A stretch of 64,000 bases of DNA from Bog-532 sp963742865 (GTDB lineage Bacteria; Actinomycetota; Actinomycetes; Streptosporangiales; Streptosporangiaceae), in the NCBI GenBank assembly GCA_963742865.1, contig CAVUNW010000016.1:124001-188000 (forward strand), read 5' to 3'. Every line of letters starts with the position of its first letter. Position 1 is the stretch's first letter. The translations under genes were made by a program, and so were the position numbers. Shown one piece after another: positions 1-9,164 of the stretch. The notes below the pieces were generated by a model, which was not told the DNA's origin, searched no databases, and saw only the letters and a program-made list of their open reading frames with translations.

Positions 1-1256
1 GAGTTGCCGGTGATCGCCGATCCGAGCTTGAGCACCCGTCCGTGAGCCCGCATGGTCCGGTCCGCGGCCAATTCGCCGGCGGACGGCCCCGCGGGTGCCG
101 GGCGGTTACCGGGCGGCACCAGCAGCGCCTTGCGCCAGTCGCCGACGGTGGCGGCGAAACGCGCCGAGCGCAGGACCCGGCTGAGCTTCCGCCGCTCGGT
201 GATGCGGCGCCGCTCCAGGTAGGCGAGGAACGGCTGCAGATCCGCGGGATCGGCCGCGGCCAGCTGTTTGGCCATCGGCGGGAGGGACAGCAGGTGCACG
301 TCCAGATCCCGCAGCGGGGTGGTCATGTCGCCAAGCCACCGGAATTCGGAGGCAAACCGCAGCGTGAGCTCGCCGTGCAGCACATCGCCGACGAGCTTCA
401 GTCCGGACCGCGTGCGCCGCACGGCGATACGCAGGTCGTGCAGGAACTCGGTGTCCGTGTCGTGCAGCACCCCGTCCACGTTCGCCTCGAGGTTGTCGAG
501 TTGCTGGAGCAGGATGGCCCGCACCGCTTCGGCGCCCGGCATGGCCGGGCGGAGCATTACGTCGACCCTGCCGTCGTAGTCGAGGGGATGGCGCCCGGCC
601 GCGCTGAGCGCGGCATCCAGCGCGGTCTGCCGGCTGAGAGTCGCGCCGCCGGCCGCGAGGAGGCGAGCGGCGCGCCGCGCCGGGGCGGCATAGCCGCGAA
701 CCTCGGTCAGCGTCAGCCGGGCCGGGATCGGGGCACCACCCGGCGCGCGGGGGGACATGGCGTCCACGAAGATCCGGGCGACCGTCTTATCGTCCGCGTT
801 CCGCAGCCGCACCTCGCGCACCTGGCTGGTCACGCTGACCGTGGGCAGCAGGGCCCGGATTCCGGCCACGGCCGCGACCCGGTCCCGCAGCGGCCCCGGG
901 GGCAGGGCGCCCGGCAGGGACGGGCCCCGGGCCAGCCGGCCGGGCGCGGTGAGCCGCTGGCCGCCCGTGCCGGTCAGCACGAGTTCGCCCGTTCCGCGCG
1001 TGCCCTGTGGGCCCGGCGGGCTGACATGCTGCAACGTCAGCCCGGCCCGGTACAGCCGCCAGTCGAAGGTATCCAGCCACGTTCGGCTCAGCCGGGCCCG
1101 GTGGCGGTCCTCCTCGACGGTAAAGGCTGAGGTCAGCTCCTCCCGCACTTGATCGGGCAGCCGCGCGCCAGAATCCGCAAGGACGTATTCGCGCGCACGG
1201 GCCTCCACGACGCGGACGGTATCACCCGGAGTAGCGGCATTGCTAGAAGTGAACAC
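1..1256 (-). CDS. CYTH/CHAD domain protein (3' end beyond window)
   Basis: The protein reads leftward and is open to base 1, so its C-terminus lies outside the window. The N-terminal third has CYTH-like features (EEDRHRARL, TFDWRLYRAG), a fold known from triphosphate-binding phosphohydrolases. The following part is a CHAD domain with conserved histidines and basic helices (FLHDLRIAVRRTRSGLK, EFRWLGDMTTPLRDLDVHL), a helical module that binds inorganic polyphosphate in studied family members. A role in polyphosphate metabolism is inferred from this domain pair. The GTG at 1254-1256 is the first plausible start but has no clear ribosome site, so the start is uncertain. No neighbour is obviously linked in function. 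Confidence 0.8.
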   Translation of the reverse strand, partial: MFTSSNAATPGDTVRVVEARAREYVLADSGARLPDQVREELTSAFTVEEDRHRARLSRTWLDTFDWRLYRAGLTLQHVSPPGPQGTRGTGELVLTGTGGQRLTAPGRLARGPSLPGALPPGPLRDRVAAVAGIRALLPTVSVTSQVREVRLRNADDKTVARIFVDAMSPRAPGGAPIPARLTLTEVRGYAAPARRAARLLAAGGATLSRQTALDAALSAAGRHPLDYDGRVDVMLRPAMPGAEAVRAILLQQLDNLEANVDGVLHDTDTEFLHDLRIAVRRTRSGLKLVGDVLHGELTLRFASEFRWLGDMTTPLRDLDVHLLSLPPMAKQLAAADPADLQPFLAYLERRRITERRKLSRVLRSARFAATVGDWRKALLVPPGNRPAPAGPSAGELAADRTMRAHGRVLKLGSAITGN

Positions 1257-1472
1257 GCGGCGAACTTCGGGTTACGTAGGGTGGACGGCCAACTTTGTGA
1301 ATAAGGGCACAAGGCTTGTCCTGGTGGGATTTCGGGCGATCGGTGCCTAACGGGGAGCCCCCGGCGAGCGTGGCAACGCCGCGGCCTGGGGAAACACGCG
1401 AAATGGGGCGATTCGGGCACCGGGGTGGGCGGGCGAGGCGGCGTTCAAGGACCGGGCCGGCGGGTAACCGAC

Positions 1473-1597
1473 CGGCCACGAAGGGACCGATCGCGGTCGC
1501 TGAAGGACCACGAAGGGACCATCGCGGTCACTGGAGGACCACGAAGGGACCATCGCGGTCACTGGAGGACCACGGAGGGATCATCGCGGTCGTCTGG
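1473..1597. repeat. 31-bp tandem repeat, four copies
   Basis: Four consecutive units begin at 1473, 1505, 1536 and 1567. Units 2 and 3 are identical, unit 1 has one extra base and unit 4 has several changes. Each contains CCACGAAGGGACC followed by ATCGCGGTCACTGGA. The array lies in the gap between the CYTH/CHAD gene and the 3' end of the ribokinase gene. I see no convincing gene in the rest of this gap (1257-1653). Confidence 0.85.
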
Positions 1598-1653
1598 GAA
1601 GCCTCGGGCCGACGGGACGGCGGGACGGTGCTGGGACTGGCATGCTCGCGAGG

Positions 1654-2604
1654 TCAGGCGGGGGGCGGGGGCCAGGGGACACCTGTGAGGGCGAGGACGT
1701 CCGCCGGGCGGGGCATGGCTTCCTGAGTGCCGGGTCTGGTGGTAGCGACGGCCGCGGCGGCACAGGCGGCGCGGACCGCGGCCTCGGGCGGCGCGCCCAC
1801 GGCCAGGGCGACGGCCAGCGCCCCGACGAACGTGTCCCCGGCGCCAACGCTGTCCACAGCGCGGACGCGGAAGCCGGCCACCACGCCGCCGCCCTCCGGG
1901 CCCGCGAAGGCGGCACCCTCGGCTCCGGCGGTAACGACCGCGTGAGCGGCTCCGCCCGCCCGGCCGACGGCCAGGTCGGCCGCGGCGGCCCGGGCCCCGG
2001 CCAGGCCCTTAACCGGACGGCCGAGGATCGCGGCCGCCTCCGACTCATTCACCACGAGCCAGTCCACCCCGCTGGCCAGCAGGCTGGCCGCCTCGGGTGG
2101 GGCCGGGGCCAGGTTCAGTAGGCTGACGGTACCGCCGGTGCGGGCCTGGGCCAGGGCCGCGGAGATTACGGCGACCGGGATCTCCGCCGACATAACCAAT
2201 ACGTCAGCGAGGTGCGCCCCGGCGGCGGTGACCTCTGAGCCGGCCACGGACTGGTTGGCCCCGGCGGCCACGGTGATCATGTTCTCGCCCTCGGGATCGA
2301 CCGTGATCAGCGCCAGCCCGGAGGGGGCCTCGGTCACCGTGCGGATGGCCGACGTGTCCACCGATTCGGCCTGGAGCGCACCGATCAGGCGGCCGCCGAA
2401 GGCGTCGTCGCCGACGCACCCGGCCATCCGGACCTGGGCGCCGAGCCGGGCCGCCGCGACCGCCTGGTTGCCGCCCTTACCCCCCGGCGCGAAGCGGGCG
2501 TCCGAACCGAGAACGGTCGCACCCGGAAGGGGCAGCCCCGGCACGGTCACCGAGATATCCATGTTCATGCTGCCCAGCACGGTTACCCGCGGCGGTACCG
2601 ACAT
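1654..2604 (-). CDS. rbsK: ribokinase (PfkB family)
   Basis: A 316-residue sugar kinase that phosphorylates D-ribose to ribose 5-phosphate with ATP in the cytoplasm. The N-terminus has the ribokinase opening GSMNMD (residues 11-16). PfkB signature 1 appears as GGKGGNQA (41-48), and signature 2 as DSVGAGDTF (251-259) with catalytic Asp257. Length matches the family. The start ATG at 2602-2604 is preceded by AGGAG at a good distance; the longer frame upstream has no such site. The disrupted MFS gene lies upstream on the same strand and could have been its sugar or drug partner. Other PfkB substrates cannot be ruled out. Confidence 0.9.
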   Translation of the reverse strand: MSVPPRVTVLGSMNMDISVTVPGLPLPGATVLGSDARFAPGGKGGNQAVAAARLGAQVRMAGCVGDDAFGGRLIGALQAESVDTSAIRTVTEAPSGLALITVDPEGENMITVAAGANQSVAGSEVTAAGAHLADVLVMSAEIPVAVISAALAQARTGGTVSLLNLAPAPPEAASLLASGVDWLVVNESEAAAILGRPVKGLAGARAAAADLAVGRAGGAAHAVVTAGAEGAAFAGPEGGGVVAGFRVRAVDSVGAGDTFVGALAVALAVGAPPEAAVRAACAAAAVATTRPGTQEAMPRPADVLALTGVPWPPPPA

Positions 2605-2701
2605 CTGTGCTCCTGCCCGCTCCTGCGCCGGCCGGTGACGAGGGCCCCGGCTAGGTCCGTTCGGCTCATTAAAGAACCTGGCCGGCCGCGACGGAGCGTG
2701 G

Positions 2702-4125
2702 TCAGCCGCGCTCAGCCACCGGATCGCCGGCCCGGCTGGCACGCCACGCCAGCAGCATGGCCAGCGCGGACGCGATCGCGCCGGTGAGCATGGCCGCGCG
2801 GTCGCCGGTCACCCCGGCGCCGCGCCCGATACCCACCGCCACGGCCGGCAGCAGCGCCGCGCCGATGGCCGCGCCAATCTGGCGGCTGGTGTTGATCATC
2901 CCACCGACGACGCCCTGGTCGGCGTCGGGGACGCCGCGGCTCGCGATCACGATCGAGCCGAAGGCGGTCCCGGCCGTGCCGAACCCGATCAGCATCACCG
3001 CGAGCAGCAGCGGGCTGTATCCGGCGGCGGGAAGCTGGGTCAGCACGAGGAACCCCGCGGCCGACGCCGCGCCCGTCACGGCAAGCAGGCGGCGGACCCC
3101 GCCGAAACGCGCGGCGAGTTGGGTGCCGAACATGCCGGCGGTGAACCCGGCTACCCCCTGCGGGGCGATGGCCAGCCCGTGACCAGGGGCGACTCGTGCA
3201 GCGCCTGCTGGAAGTACAGCGACAGCACGAGCATTTCCCCGCCGTTCCACAGACCCATCAGCAGCGCGAGGGCACTCCCCCGACGCAGGCCAGCGTGCCG
3301 GAACATGTCCAGCCGGATGAGCGGATCGGAGTGCCGGGACTCTGCCAGCGCGAACGCACCGCCCGCGACGACCGCGACCAGGGCCGCGCCGAGCACCGCC
3401 GGTGACAGCCAGCCGAAGACGTTCCCCTCCGAGACGGCGAACACGGCGAGCGCCACCGCGGTCGTGATGAGCAGCGCACCGCGCACGTCGAGGTGGTGGC
3501 CGGCCCGCGCGTCGCGCAAGTTGGCCGAGCGGCCGAGAATCTTCGGGGCGCCCAACGCGGCGATCAGGCCGACGGGAACGTTGACGAGAAAAACGGAGCG
3601 CCAGCTGGTGAGCTCGACGAGCACGCCACCGAGGACCTGCCCAGCGACGAAGCCCAGCGACGCGGTGGCCCCGTACAGGCCGAGCGCGCGGCTGCGTTCG
3701 CGCCCTTCGGGGAATCCCGTGGTAATGAGGGACAGCGCGGCGGGCATGACGATGGCCGCGCCCGCTCCCTGGACGACGCGGGAGGCGAGCAGCAGCACCG
3801 GGTCCTGAGCGAGCCCACCGGATAGCGAGGCGAGGGAGAACGCCACGAGCCCGATCACGAACATCCTGCGCCGGCCGAGCATGTCGGCCGCGCGGCCGCC
3901 GAGGATGAGCAGGCCGCCGAAGGCGATGGCGTAGGCCGTGACCACCCAGTCCACGACGGACGCGGACAGGTGGAGTTCGCGCTCTATCGACGGGAGGGCC
4001 ACGTTCACGATGCTGAAGTCCTGTAGTCTTGTACCTGTTAACGTGTACGTGACCAGGCCAGCCAAAACGAGCGGAGCATCCCATAACCGGCAACCCGGCG
4101 AGCCTTCCGCCTGAGTGGCCCGCAC
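2702..4125 (-). pseudogene. MFS transporter (DHA2/EmrB-like), truncated and frameshifted
   Basis: Most of a 14-helix drug:proton antiporter is recognisable: FSIVNVALPSIERELHL, motif A GRAADMLGRRR, RVVQGAGAAIVMPAALSL, and C-terminal membrane helices. Two defects are visible. First, similarity begins abruptly at DFSIVNV (about base 4024): the expected first helix is missing and unrelated sequence precedes it, next to a serine integrase gene. Second, one base is missing near 3180, so SLYFQQALHESPLVTG and LAIAPQGVAGF lie in different frames. The truncation is best explained by insertion of the element to the right. The frameshift may be an assembly error. The stop is at 2702-2704, 97 bases from the rbsK start. 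Confidence 0.8.
4015..4060. other. candidate attL junction of the integrated element
   Basis: MFS coding similarity stops at about 4024, and the integrase gene starts at 4143 on the other strand. Between them lies an imperfect palindrome at 4031-4048 (GTACCTGTTAACGTGTAC) with a perfect GTTAAC core. Serine integrases recombine at short quasi-palindromic sites next to their own gene, so this is the logical left junction. The crossover dinucleotide cannot be fixed without the right junction, which I could not find. Confidence 0.4.
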
Positions 4126-4142
4126 CGTCCTACTCTTCCGGC

Positions 4143-5580
4143 ATGCCCCGTTACCGGGTGATCATCGCGGCCCGCAAGTCGGTCAAGTCTGTCAAGCCAG
4201 GCAGCGTGCAGCAGGAGCTGGGCATCGAGACGCAGGACGAGTACAGCCGGGAATGGGCCATCCGCAACGGGCATGAGGTTGTGGAGACCGTTGCCGACGT
4301 GAAGTCAGGGACCGTCGCGCCATGGGACCGGCCCAATCTGAAGGTATGGGTTACCGACCCTGATCATCTCGTCAGGTATGACGCGATTCTGGCGTTCAAA
4401 AATGACCGGCTGTCCCGCGGCGCATGGGACGACGAGGTGCGTATCCGCCAGTGGGCCGAGGATAACCACAAGGTTCTCCTGATCGTGGACGGCCCGCAAT
4501 GGCCGCCCCGCGATGACGGGGATTTCTGGTCGTGGACCGCGCAGGCGAAGCAGGCACGGCAGGAGTGGGAAGACATCCAGGAGCGCTGCATGCGGGCGCA
4601 GGGCGAGCTGAAGCAGCGCGGGCGGCTGGTCGGCAAACCACCGTTCGGCTACACCGCTGCCGGGGATAAGTACGACCGCCGGCTGGTCCCGACCGGCCTG
4701 GGCCGCAAGTATGTTCCCGAGATTTTCCGCCGCGTGATAGACGGGGAGTCCCTCGGGGACATCTGCGAATGGCTGAACGCCGAAGGCGTCCCGCTGGGCC
4801 AGTCGAACGGCCGGAAAGGCAACGGCTGGTGGACATGGGTCGCCGGGAACATCATCAAGAACGAGACCTACACCGGCTTCCGGTGGCAGGAATACACCGA
4901 CCGGAGCACACATCAGCGGGTGCGGACGGTGCACCGCTGTGAGGCGCTCGTGGACGCGGGCACATTCCGGCTGGCGAATGAGGCGCTGAAGAACCGGCCG
5001 AAGCGAGGGCCGTCCAATCCGGCGACACGGGCGATGCTGGCCGGTGCCATTTACTGCCCCAACTGTGACGACTCCCCCATGTACCGGATCATGGTGCGGT
5101 GGGCCGCCAGGCGGGCGTCTCGCGCATTACCGCTGCGCGGGCCGGGGCAGCCAGCGTAAAGGCTGCGGCAACATGGTGAAGCTAGCGGACGTTGACGGCG
5201 CGGTGAACCAGATCGTCCGCCGGACGTTCAACGTGCCCGTCACGGTCAAGCGGGTCACCCCCGGCGACGATCACAGTCAGGAGCTGGAAGCGGTCAGGCT
5301 GGAAATCCGCCAGCTGGCCCAGATCGACCTGCCCGACGACGAGTATGACCGGCGGCTCGCCGAGCTGCGGGCGGAACGGGACCGGATCAATGACCTGCCC
5401 GTGGTGCCCGGCTCCGTGGTGGTCGTGGACACGGGCGAGGTGTACGCCGAGGTGTGGGCGGCCCTGGCTGCCGGTGAGCGGGGCCGGTGGCTGGCTTCCC
5501 ATGGGTTCCGTGTCACGGCCGACAAGAGCCGCGTGACGGTCTCTCAGGGCGACGTGTCAGCCACGCTGACGCTGGGCTGA
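4143..5580 (+). CDS. large serine recombinase / integrase (one frameshift)
   Basis: About 478 residues when read across one frameshift near 5095. The N-terminal resolvase domain has the catalytic region AARKS (candidate Arg11, Ser13), followed by GIETQDEY and AFKNDRLSRG. The recombinase domain follows (GKPPFGYTAAG, FRRVIDGESLGDICEWLNAEGVPL, NIIKNETYTGF). A zinc-ribbon-like part has CPNC and later cysteines in YRCAGRGS and KGCGN. A coiled-coil stretch (LEAVRLEIRQL) and a C-terminal tail end the protein. It would catalyse site-specific integration of the element by a 2-bp staggered serine mechanism. The ATG at 4143 lacks an obvious ribosome site. Its position beside the truncated MFS gene supports integration there. 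Confidence 0.85.
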
Positions 5581-5738
5581 AACTCCCAGCCGGGCCAGGT
5601 GGCGGCGAAGGCATGCCCGCACGCGCACCGCTGGCCGGCCGTGAGGCTGCCCGGGGCCCAGGCGCCCGCGATACGACGGCGGCAGGCGGGGCAGCCGATC
5701 TCGGCGGATAGCACGATGGCGTTGCCGGTGTCGGTCAT
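5544..5738 (-). CDS. small zinc-ribbon protein
   Basis: A 64-residue protein with two paired-cysteine motifs, CPAC near residue 17 and CACGH near residue 40, typical of a zinc ribbon. It is convergent with the integrase gene and overlaps its 3' end by 37 bases. Small proteins of this sort are common cargo of actinomycete integrative elements. The function is unknown; nucleic-acid binding is a guess from the fold. The start ATG at 5736-5738 has only a weak ribosome site, and the frame continues upstream, so a longer product is possible. Confidence 0.6.
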   Translation of the reverse strand: MTDTGNAIVLSAEIGCPACRRRIAGAWAPGSLTAGQRCACGHAFAATWPGWEFQPSVSVADTSP

Positions 5739-5783
5739 GGCCGTGATACCCGGAACCGGCCCGGCCGTGCAAGCCCGCCGAAT

Positions 5784-6596
5784 ATGCCCCGTGTGAGCCT
5801 CGATGCCCGGATGCAGCGCGCCATCCAGGATCACATGAGCATCGCTCAGAGTCTCGCCTGGCGGCACATCAAGCGGCTGCCCGGCGTTGAGCCTGACGAG
5901 ATCTTGTCCCTCGCCTATGAGGCTCTCGTCCAGGCCGGCCAAGTGGCTGGACTACTGCGCCCGTAACGGCTTCAGCCCGTGGGACGAGGACGACCCTGAC
6001 CGGCCGGAGGCGCATTTCGGCGGATATGTCTCGCGCCGGGTAAACGGGATGATCCTGGACTGGTGCCGGCATCAGGATCACGTCACCCGGTCCACGCGGA
6101 TCAAGGCGATTCAGGCCGCGCAGGATGCCGGGGCGCGGACGGAGGATGAGCTCGCCGAGGTCACCGGGCTCCCGGTAGGGAAGATCCGCGAGGCGCAGGC
6201 CGCCGAGGTGGCCAGGCCGGTCAGCCTGGACGACACTGCCGCCAGCGCCGACTTCGGCCACCAGGGCCTAGCCGACGACAGCGCGGACGGCGACACCGAG
6301 TCGGCCGCGGTGGTGCGGCAGACCCTGGCGTCGTTCCTGGCCGCGTTCGACTCGCTTCCGGCCGTCCAGCACGTTCTGCTAGCACTGCGATTCCACCAGG
6401 AGCTTGACATCACCGTGGCGGCCAAGGCCGTGCACCTGGAGCCGGCCGAGGCGCAGCGGCTAGCTGACGAGGCGGTCTGCCAGATTCACGGTCGCCACCG
6501 CCAGCAGATAGCAGCTTCCCGCTGGTGCCGGGTGCCTACGGGAAGCTGGACGCCTACGTGCGCCGCCGGCTGGAGGCATACAACACGACGCATTAG
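5784..6596 (+). CDS. sigma-70-like factor (two frameshifts)
   Basis: Read across two breaks, this is a protein of about 270 residues resembling flagellar/WhiG-type sigma factors. Region-2-like sequence is QDHMSIAQSLAWRH, EPDEILSLAYEAL and FGGYVSRRVNGMILDW. A region-3-like part follows (TEDELAEVTGLPVGKIREA), then region-4-like helices (FDSLPAVQHVLLALRFHQELDI). One extra G near 5938 separates VQA from KWLDYCARNGF. One missing T near 6515 separates QQIAA from PLVPGAYGKLDAYVRRR, which ends at TAG 6594-6596. It may direct transcription of element genes; no cognate promoter could be assigned. The start may also be the ATG at 5811. Confidence 0.65.
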
Positions 6597-6670
6597 GACG
6601 GGCTTCCCGCATGAAACGCCTGTCGTCTGGTCCCAAGATGCCACGCTGGTGACCCGAACCACCTTTCTAT

Positions 6671-8638
6671 GTGCGCGGACTCGGATGGCGAATGACCCAG
6701 GAAACCGACGATGGCTGGTTGACGTGTCTTGAACCCGGATGCACCGGTATCCAGCTCGATACAGCGCGCGCGTGCCTTACCCATGCCACCGAAGAGGACA
6801 GGGTGGCTGCGCTCAAGCTGGTCGGCGAAACAGGCGCTATCGACGCACGGGGGGTATCCATCACGTCCGCACTCCTGCAACGGGTCCTTGCTGTGATCCC
6901 GCGCGGGATTAACGGTCAATCGTTGATGAAAGGCTGCCGTTTCGACAGGGCGACCTTCACTGGTGACGCCCGGTTCGACGGGGCGACCATCACCGGCGAG
7001 GCCCGGTTCGACGGGGCAACCTTCACCGGCAACGCCTGGTTCTGGGATGCAAGATTCACTGGCGCCGCCCGATTCGACAGGGCGACCTTCACCGGTGACG
7101 CCCGATTCGACGGGGCAACCTTCACCGGCGACGCCGAGTTTGGGGAGACGACCTTCACCGGCCCCGTCTGGTTCGACTGGACGACCTTCAGCGGCGGCGC
7201 ATTCTTCGGGGAGGCAACCTTCACCGGCCCCGTCTTCTTCACTGGGGCAACCTTCACCGGCGCCGCCTTGTTCAGGGTCGCGACCTTCACCGGCGCCGCC
7301 TCGTTCAGCGGGGCCACATTCCGCGCTGACGCCTGGTTCGAAGGGGCGACATTCGGCGGCGACGCCTCGTTCAGCGGGGCCACCTTCAAACGACCCGCCG
7401 AGTTCCTCCAGGCCGCCTTCCGCGGCGCCGCCAACTTCGAGCGGGCGATCTTCACTGGTGACGCCCGATTCGACGGGGCAACCTTCACCGGCGACGCCAA
7501 TTTCGTTCAGGTGACCTTTGAGCGCCGCGCCTGGTTCGGCGGCGTGATATTTGAGCAAGCGCGCCAGTTCGGTCCTCTGCTGGCCTACCGGGGACTGGTG
7601 CTGGACGACGTGCGGTTCGCGCAGTCAGTCCGGATCGAGGTCAGCACCATCGGACTGTGCTGCTGTCGAGCGCTGTTCCCCGGAGGCGCGCAATTCCGGT
7701 TGCGGTGGGCCCGCGTGGTGCTGGACGACACCAATCTTCCCTCACCATCGATCCTCGCCGGTGTCCCGCCTATGGGACACCCATTGCAAGAGCGGGAGAA
7801 GCGGATCGCCAGAGCATGGCAGCGGCTGCTCGTAGGCGAGATTTTCGAGCGACCGCAACTGCTGTCGTTGCAGCGGGCCAACGTGGCCGGGCTCGGATTG
7901 AGCAATGTCTCGGTGGCCGACTGCCGGTTCGCTGGTGCCCACAACCTCGACAAGCTGCGCCTTGAGCCCGCCGTCACCTTCCCGACTGCCGTGCTCCGAC
8001 CGGGCTGGCACGGGCAAAGGTGGGGCGGGCGACAAGTGATCGCCGAGGAACGCGCCTGGCGTGCTAACCGGTCTCGCCCCCGCCATTGGGTCGCCCCCTG
8101 GTGGCCACGCTGGCTGGACGGCGATGAGAAGCCCGGCGTGCTGGAGCCGGGGCAGATCGCCGGGCTATACCGGGAGCTGCGCAAGGGACGCGAAGATGCC
8201 AAGGACGAGCCGGGTGCTGCCGACTTCTACTACGGCGAGATGGAGATGCGCCGCCGCGCTCGTCCCCGTCCCGTCAGCGTCGGCAACCCCGATGGTGAGT
8301 CCAGCGCGACCTCCCGGGGGCGGGTGGAACGCGTCATCTTGACGGCATACTGGCTTGTCTCGGGTTACGGCTTGCGTGCTTGGCGGGCCGTAGCCTGGCT
8401 CGCCGTGGTCACCGCGCTGTTGGCGGTCGCGCTTCACTTCGTCGGCTTCGCCGTCCCGCCGCATCCAGTCTCATACTGGACCAGCCTGCTGTACGCATTC
8501 CGGGCCACCCTTTCCCTCACCGACAACCAGGTCACGCTAACTGCGTGGGGACAGCTGCTCCAGGCAGTCCTGCGCCTTACCGGCCCGGTACTGCTCGGTC
8601 TGGCCCTGCTCGCCTTGCGCGGTCGGCTAAAGCGCTGA
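6671..8638 (+). CDS. pentapeptide-repeat protein with C-terminal channel-like membrane domain
   Basis: A 655-residue intact protein. The N-terminus has a small cysteine/histidine cluster (CLEPGC, then CLTH). Residues about 85-300 are pentapeptide repeats of the form GATFTGDARFD, which fold into a right-handed quadrilateral helix. A degenerate repeat region (LLSLQRANVAGLGLSNVSVADCRF) and a charged linker follow. The last 100 residues form helix (AWLAVVTALLAVALHFVGF), a re-entrant-like stretch (SYWTSLLYAFRATLSLTD) and helix (LTGPVLLGLALLAL). This is the two-helix pore architecture without the TVGYGD filter. Start is GTG 6671 or ATG 6692; neither has a strong ribosome site. It is probably element cargo. 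A membrane effector or defence role is inference only. Confidence 0.75.
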   Translation: MRGLGWRMTQETDDGWLTCLEPGCTGIQLDTARACLTHATEEDRVAALKLVGETGAIDARGVSITSALLQRVLAVIPRGINGQSLMKGCRFDRATFTGDARFDGATITGEARFDGATFTGNAWFWDARFTGAARFDRATFTGDARFDGATFTGDAEFGETTFTGPVWFDWTTFSGGAFFGEATFTGPVFFTGATFTGAALFRVATFTGAASFSGATFRADAWFEGATFGGDASFSGATFKRPAEFLQAAFRGAANFERAIFTGDARFDGATFTGDANFVQVTFERRAWFGGVIFEQARQFGPLLAYRGLVLDDVRFAQSVRIEVSTIGLCCCRALFPGGAQFRLRWARVVLDDTNLPSPSILAGVPPMGHPLQEREKRIARAWQRLLVGEIFERPQLLSLQRANVAGLGLSNVSVADCRFAGAHNLDKLRLEPAVTFPTAVLRPGWHGQRWGGRQVIAEERAWRANRSRPRHWVAPWWPRWLDGDEKPGVLEPGQIAGLYRELRKGREDAKDEPGAADFYYGEMEMRRRARPRPVSVGNPDGESSATSRGRVERVILTAYWLVSGYGLRAWRAVAWLAVVTALLAVALHFVGFAVPPHPVSYWTSLLYAFRATLSLTDNQVTLTAWGQLLQAVLRLTGPVLLGLALLALRGRLKR

Positions 8639-8831
8639 GCGACTCGGGCGGCAGGGACCAACCGAAGACGTCAGCCTGGTCGCCGCGAACCTGCACGGAG
8701 CGCCAGGCCGGGCGTAATCCGCTGCGTGGCGGCAGCGCTATTGCGCGGCTAGACGAGATGATGTCTCCGCCGGCGTGTCCGGCAGGCGCGACGGGCTGCC
8801 CCTATGTAGAGTTCCGCGCATGGGGTTTCGT

Positions 8832-9164
8832 ATGACGATGCAGACGCTGGCCGTGCTGCGCGTCTTGCTTGATCATCCGCTCCAGCGGCATTACGGGCTG
8901 GAGATTTAGAAGGCTGCGGGACTGCCCAGTGGCAGTCTCTATCCGATCCTGGCGCGGCTGGAACAGCAGGGCTGGCTGACCAGCGATTGGGAGCAGGCTG
9001 ACCAGCATGAGGCCGGCCGCCCGCGCCGCCGGTACTACGAACTGACCCGTGAGGGCGCCGCCGGGGCCCGGCAGGCACTTACCGCCACGGTTGAGCGGCT
9101 CTCGCCTCCGTCCGGTCCGAGAGGCCGGCGGATACCGCGGCCTGGCTGGGGCGTGGGCCGGTGA
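8832..9164 (+). pseudogene. PadR-family winged-helix regulator with in-frame TAG
   Basis: The frame opens MTMQTLAVLRVLLDHPLQRHYGLEI and continues after a TAG (8907-8909) with KAAGLPSGSLYPILARLEQQGW and GRPRRRYYELTREG. This is the full winged-helix DNA-binding domain of PadR regulators. The TAG replaces what should be a sense codon between GLEI and KAAG, one base away from a serine codon. The stop TGA overlaps the GTG of the next gene (GTGA), as in other PadR/membrane-protein pairs. Either the gene is dead or the base is an error. The 190 bases upstream (8639-8831) hold no gene I can support. Confidence 0.75.

Noticed and set aside
42..1130. 362-residue plus-strand frame at the left end
   Set aside because: Antisense of the CYTH/CHAD gene; no motif and atypical composition.
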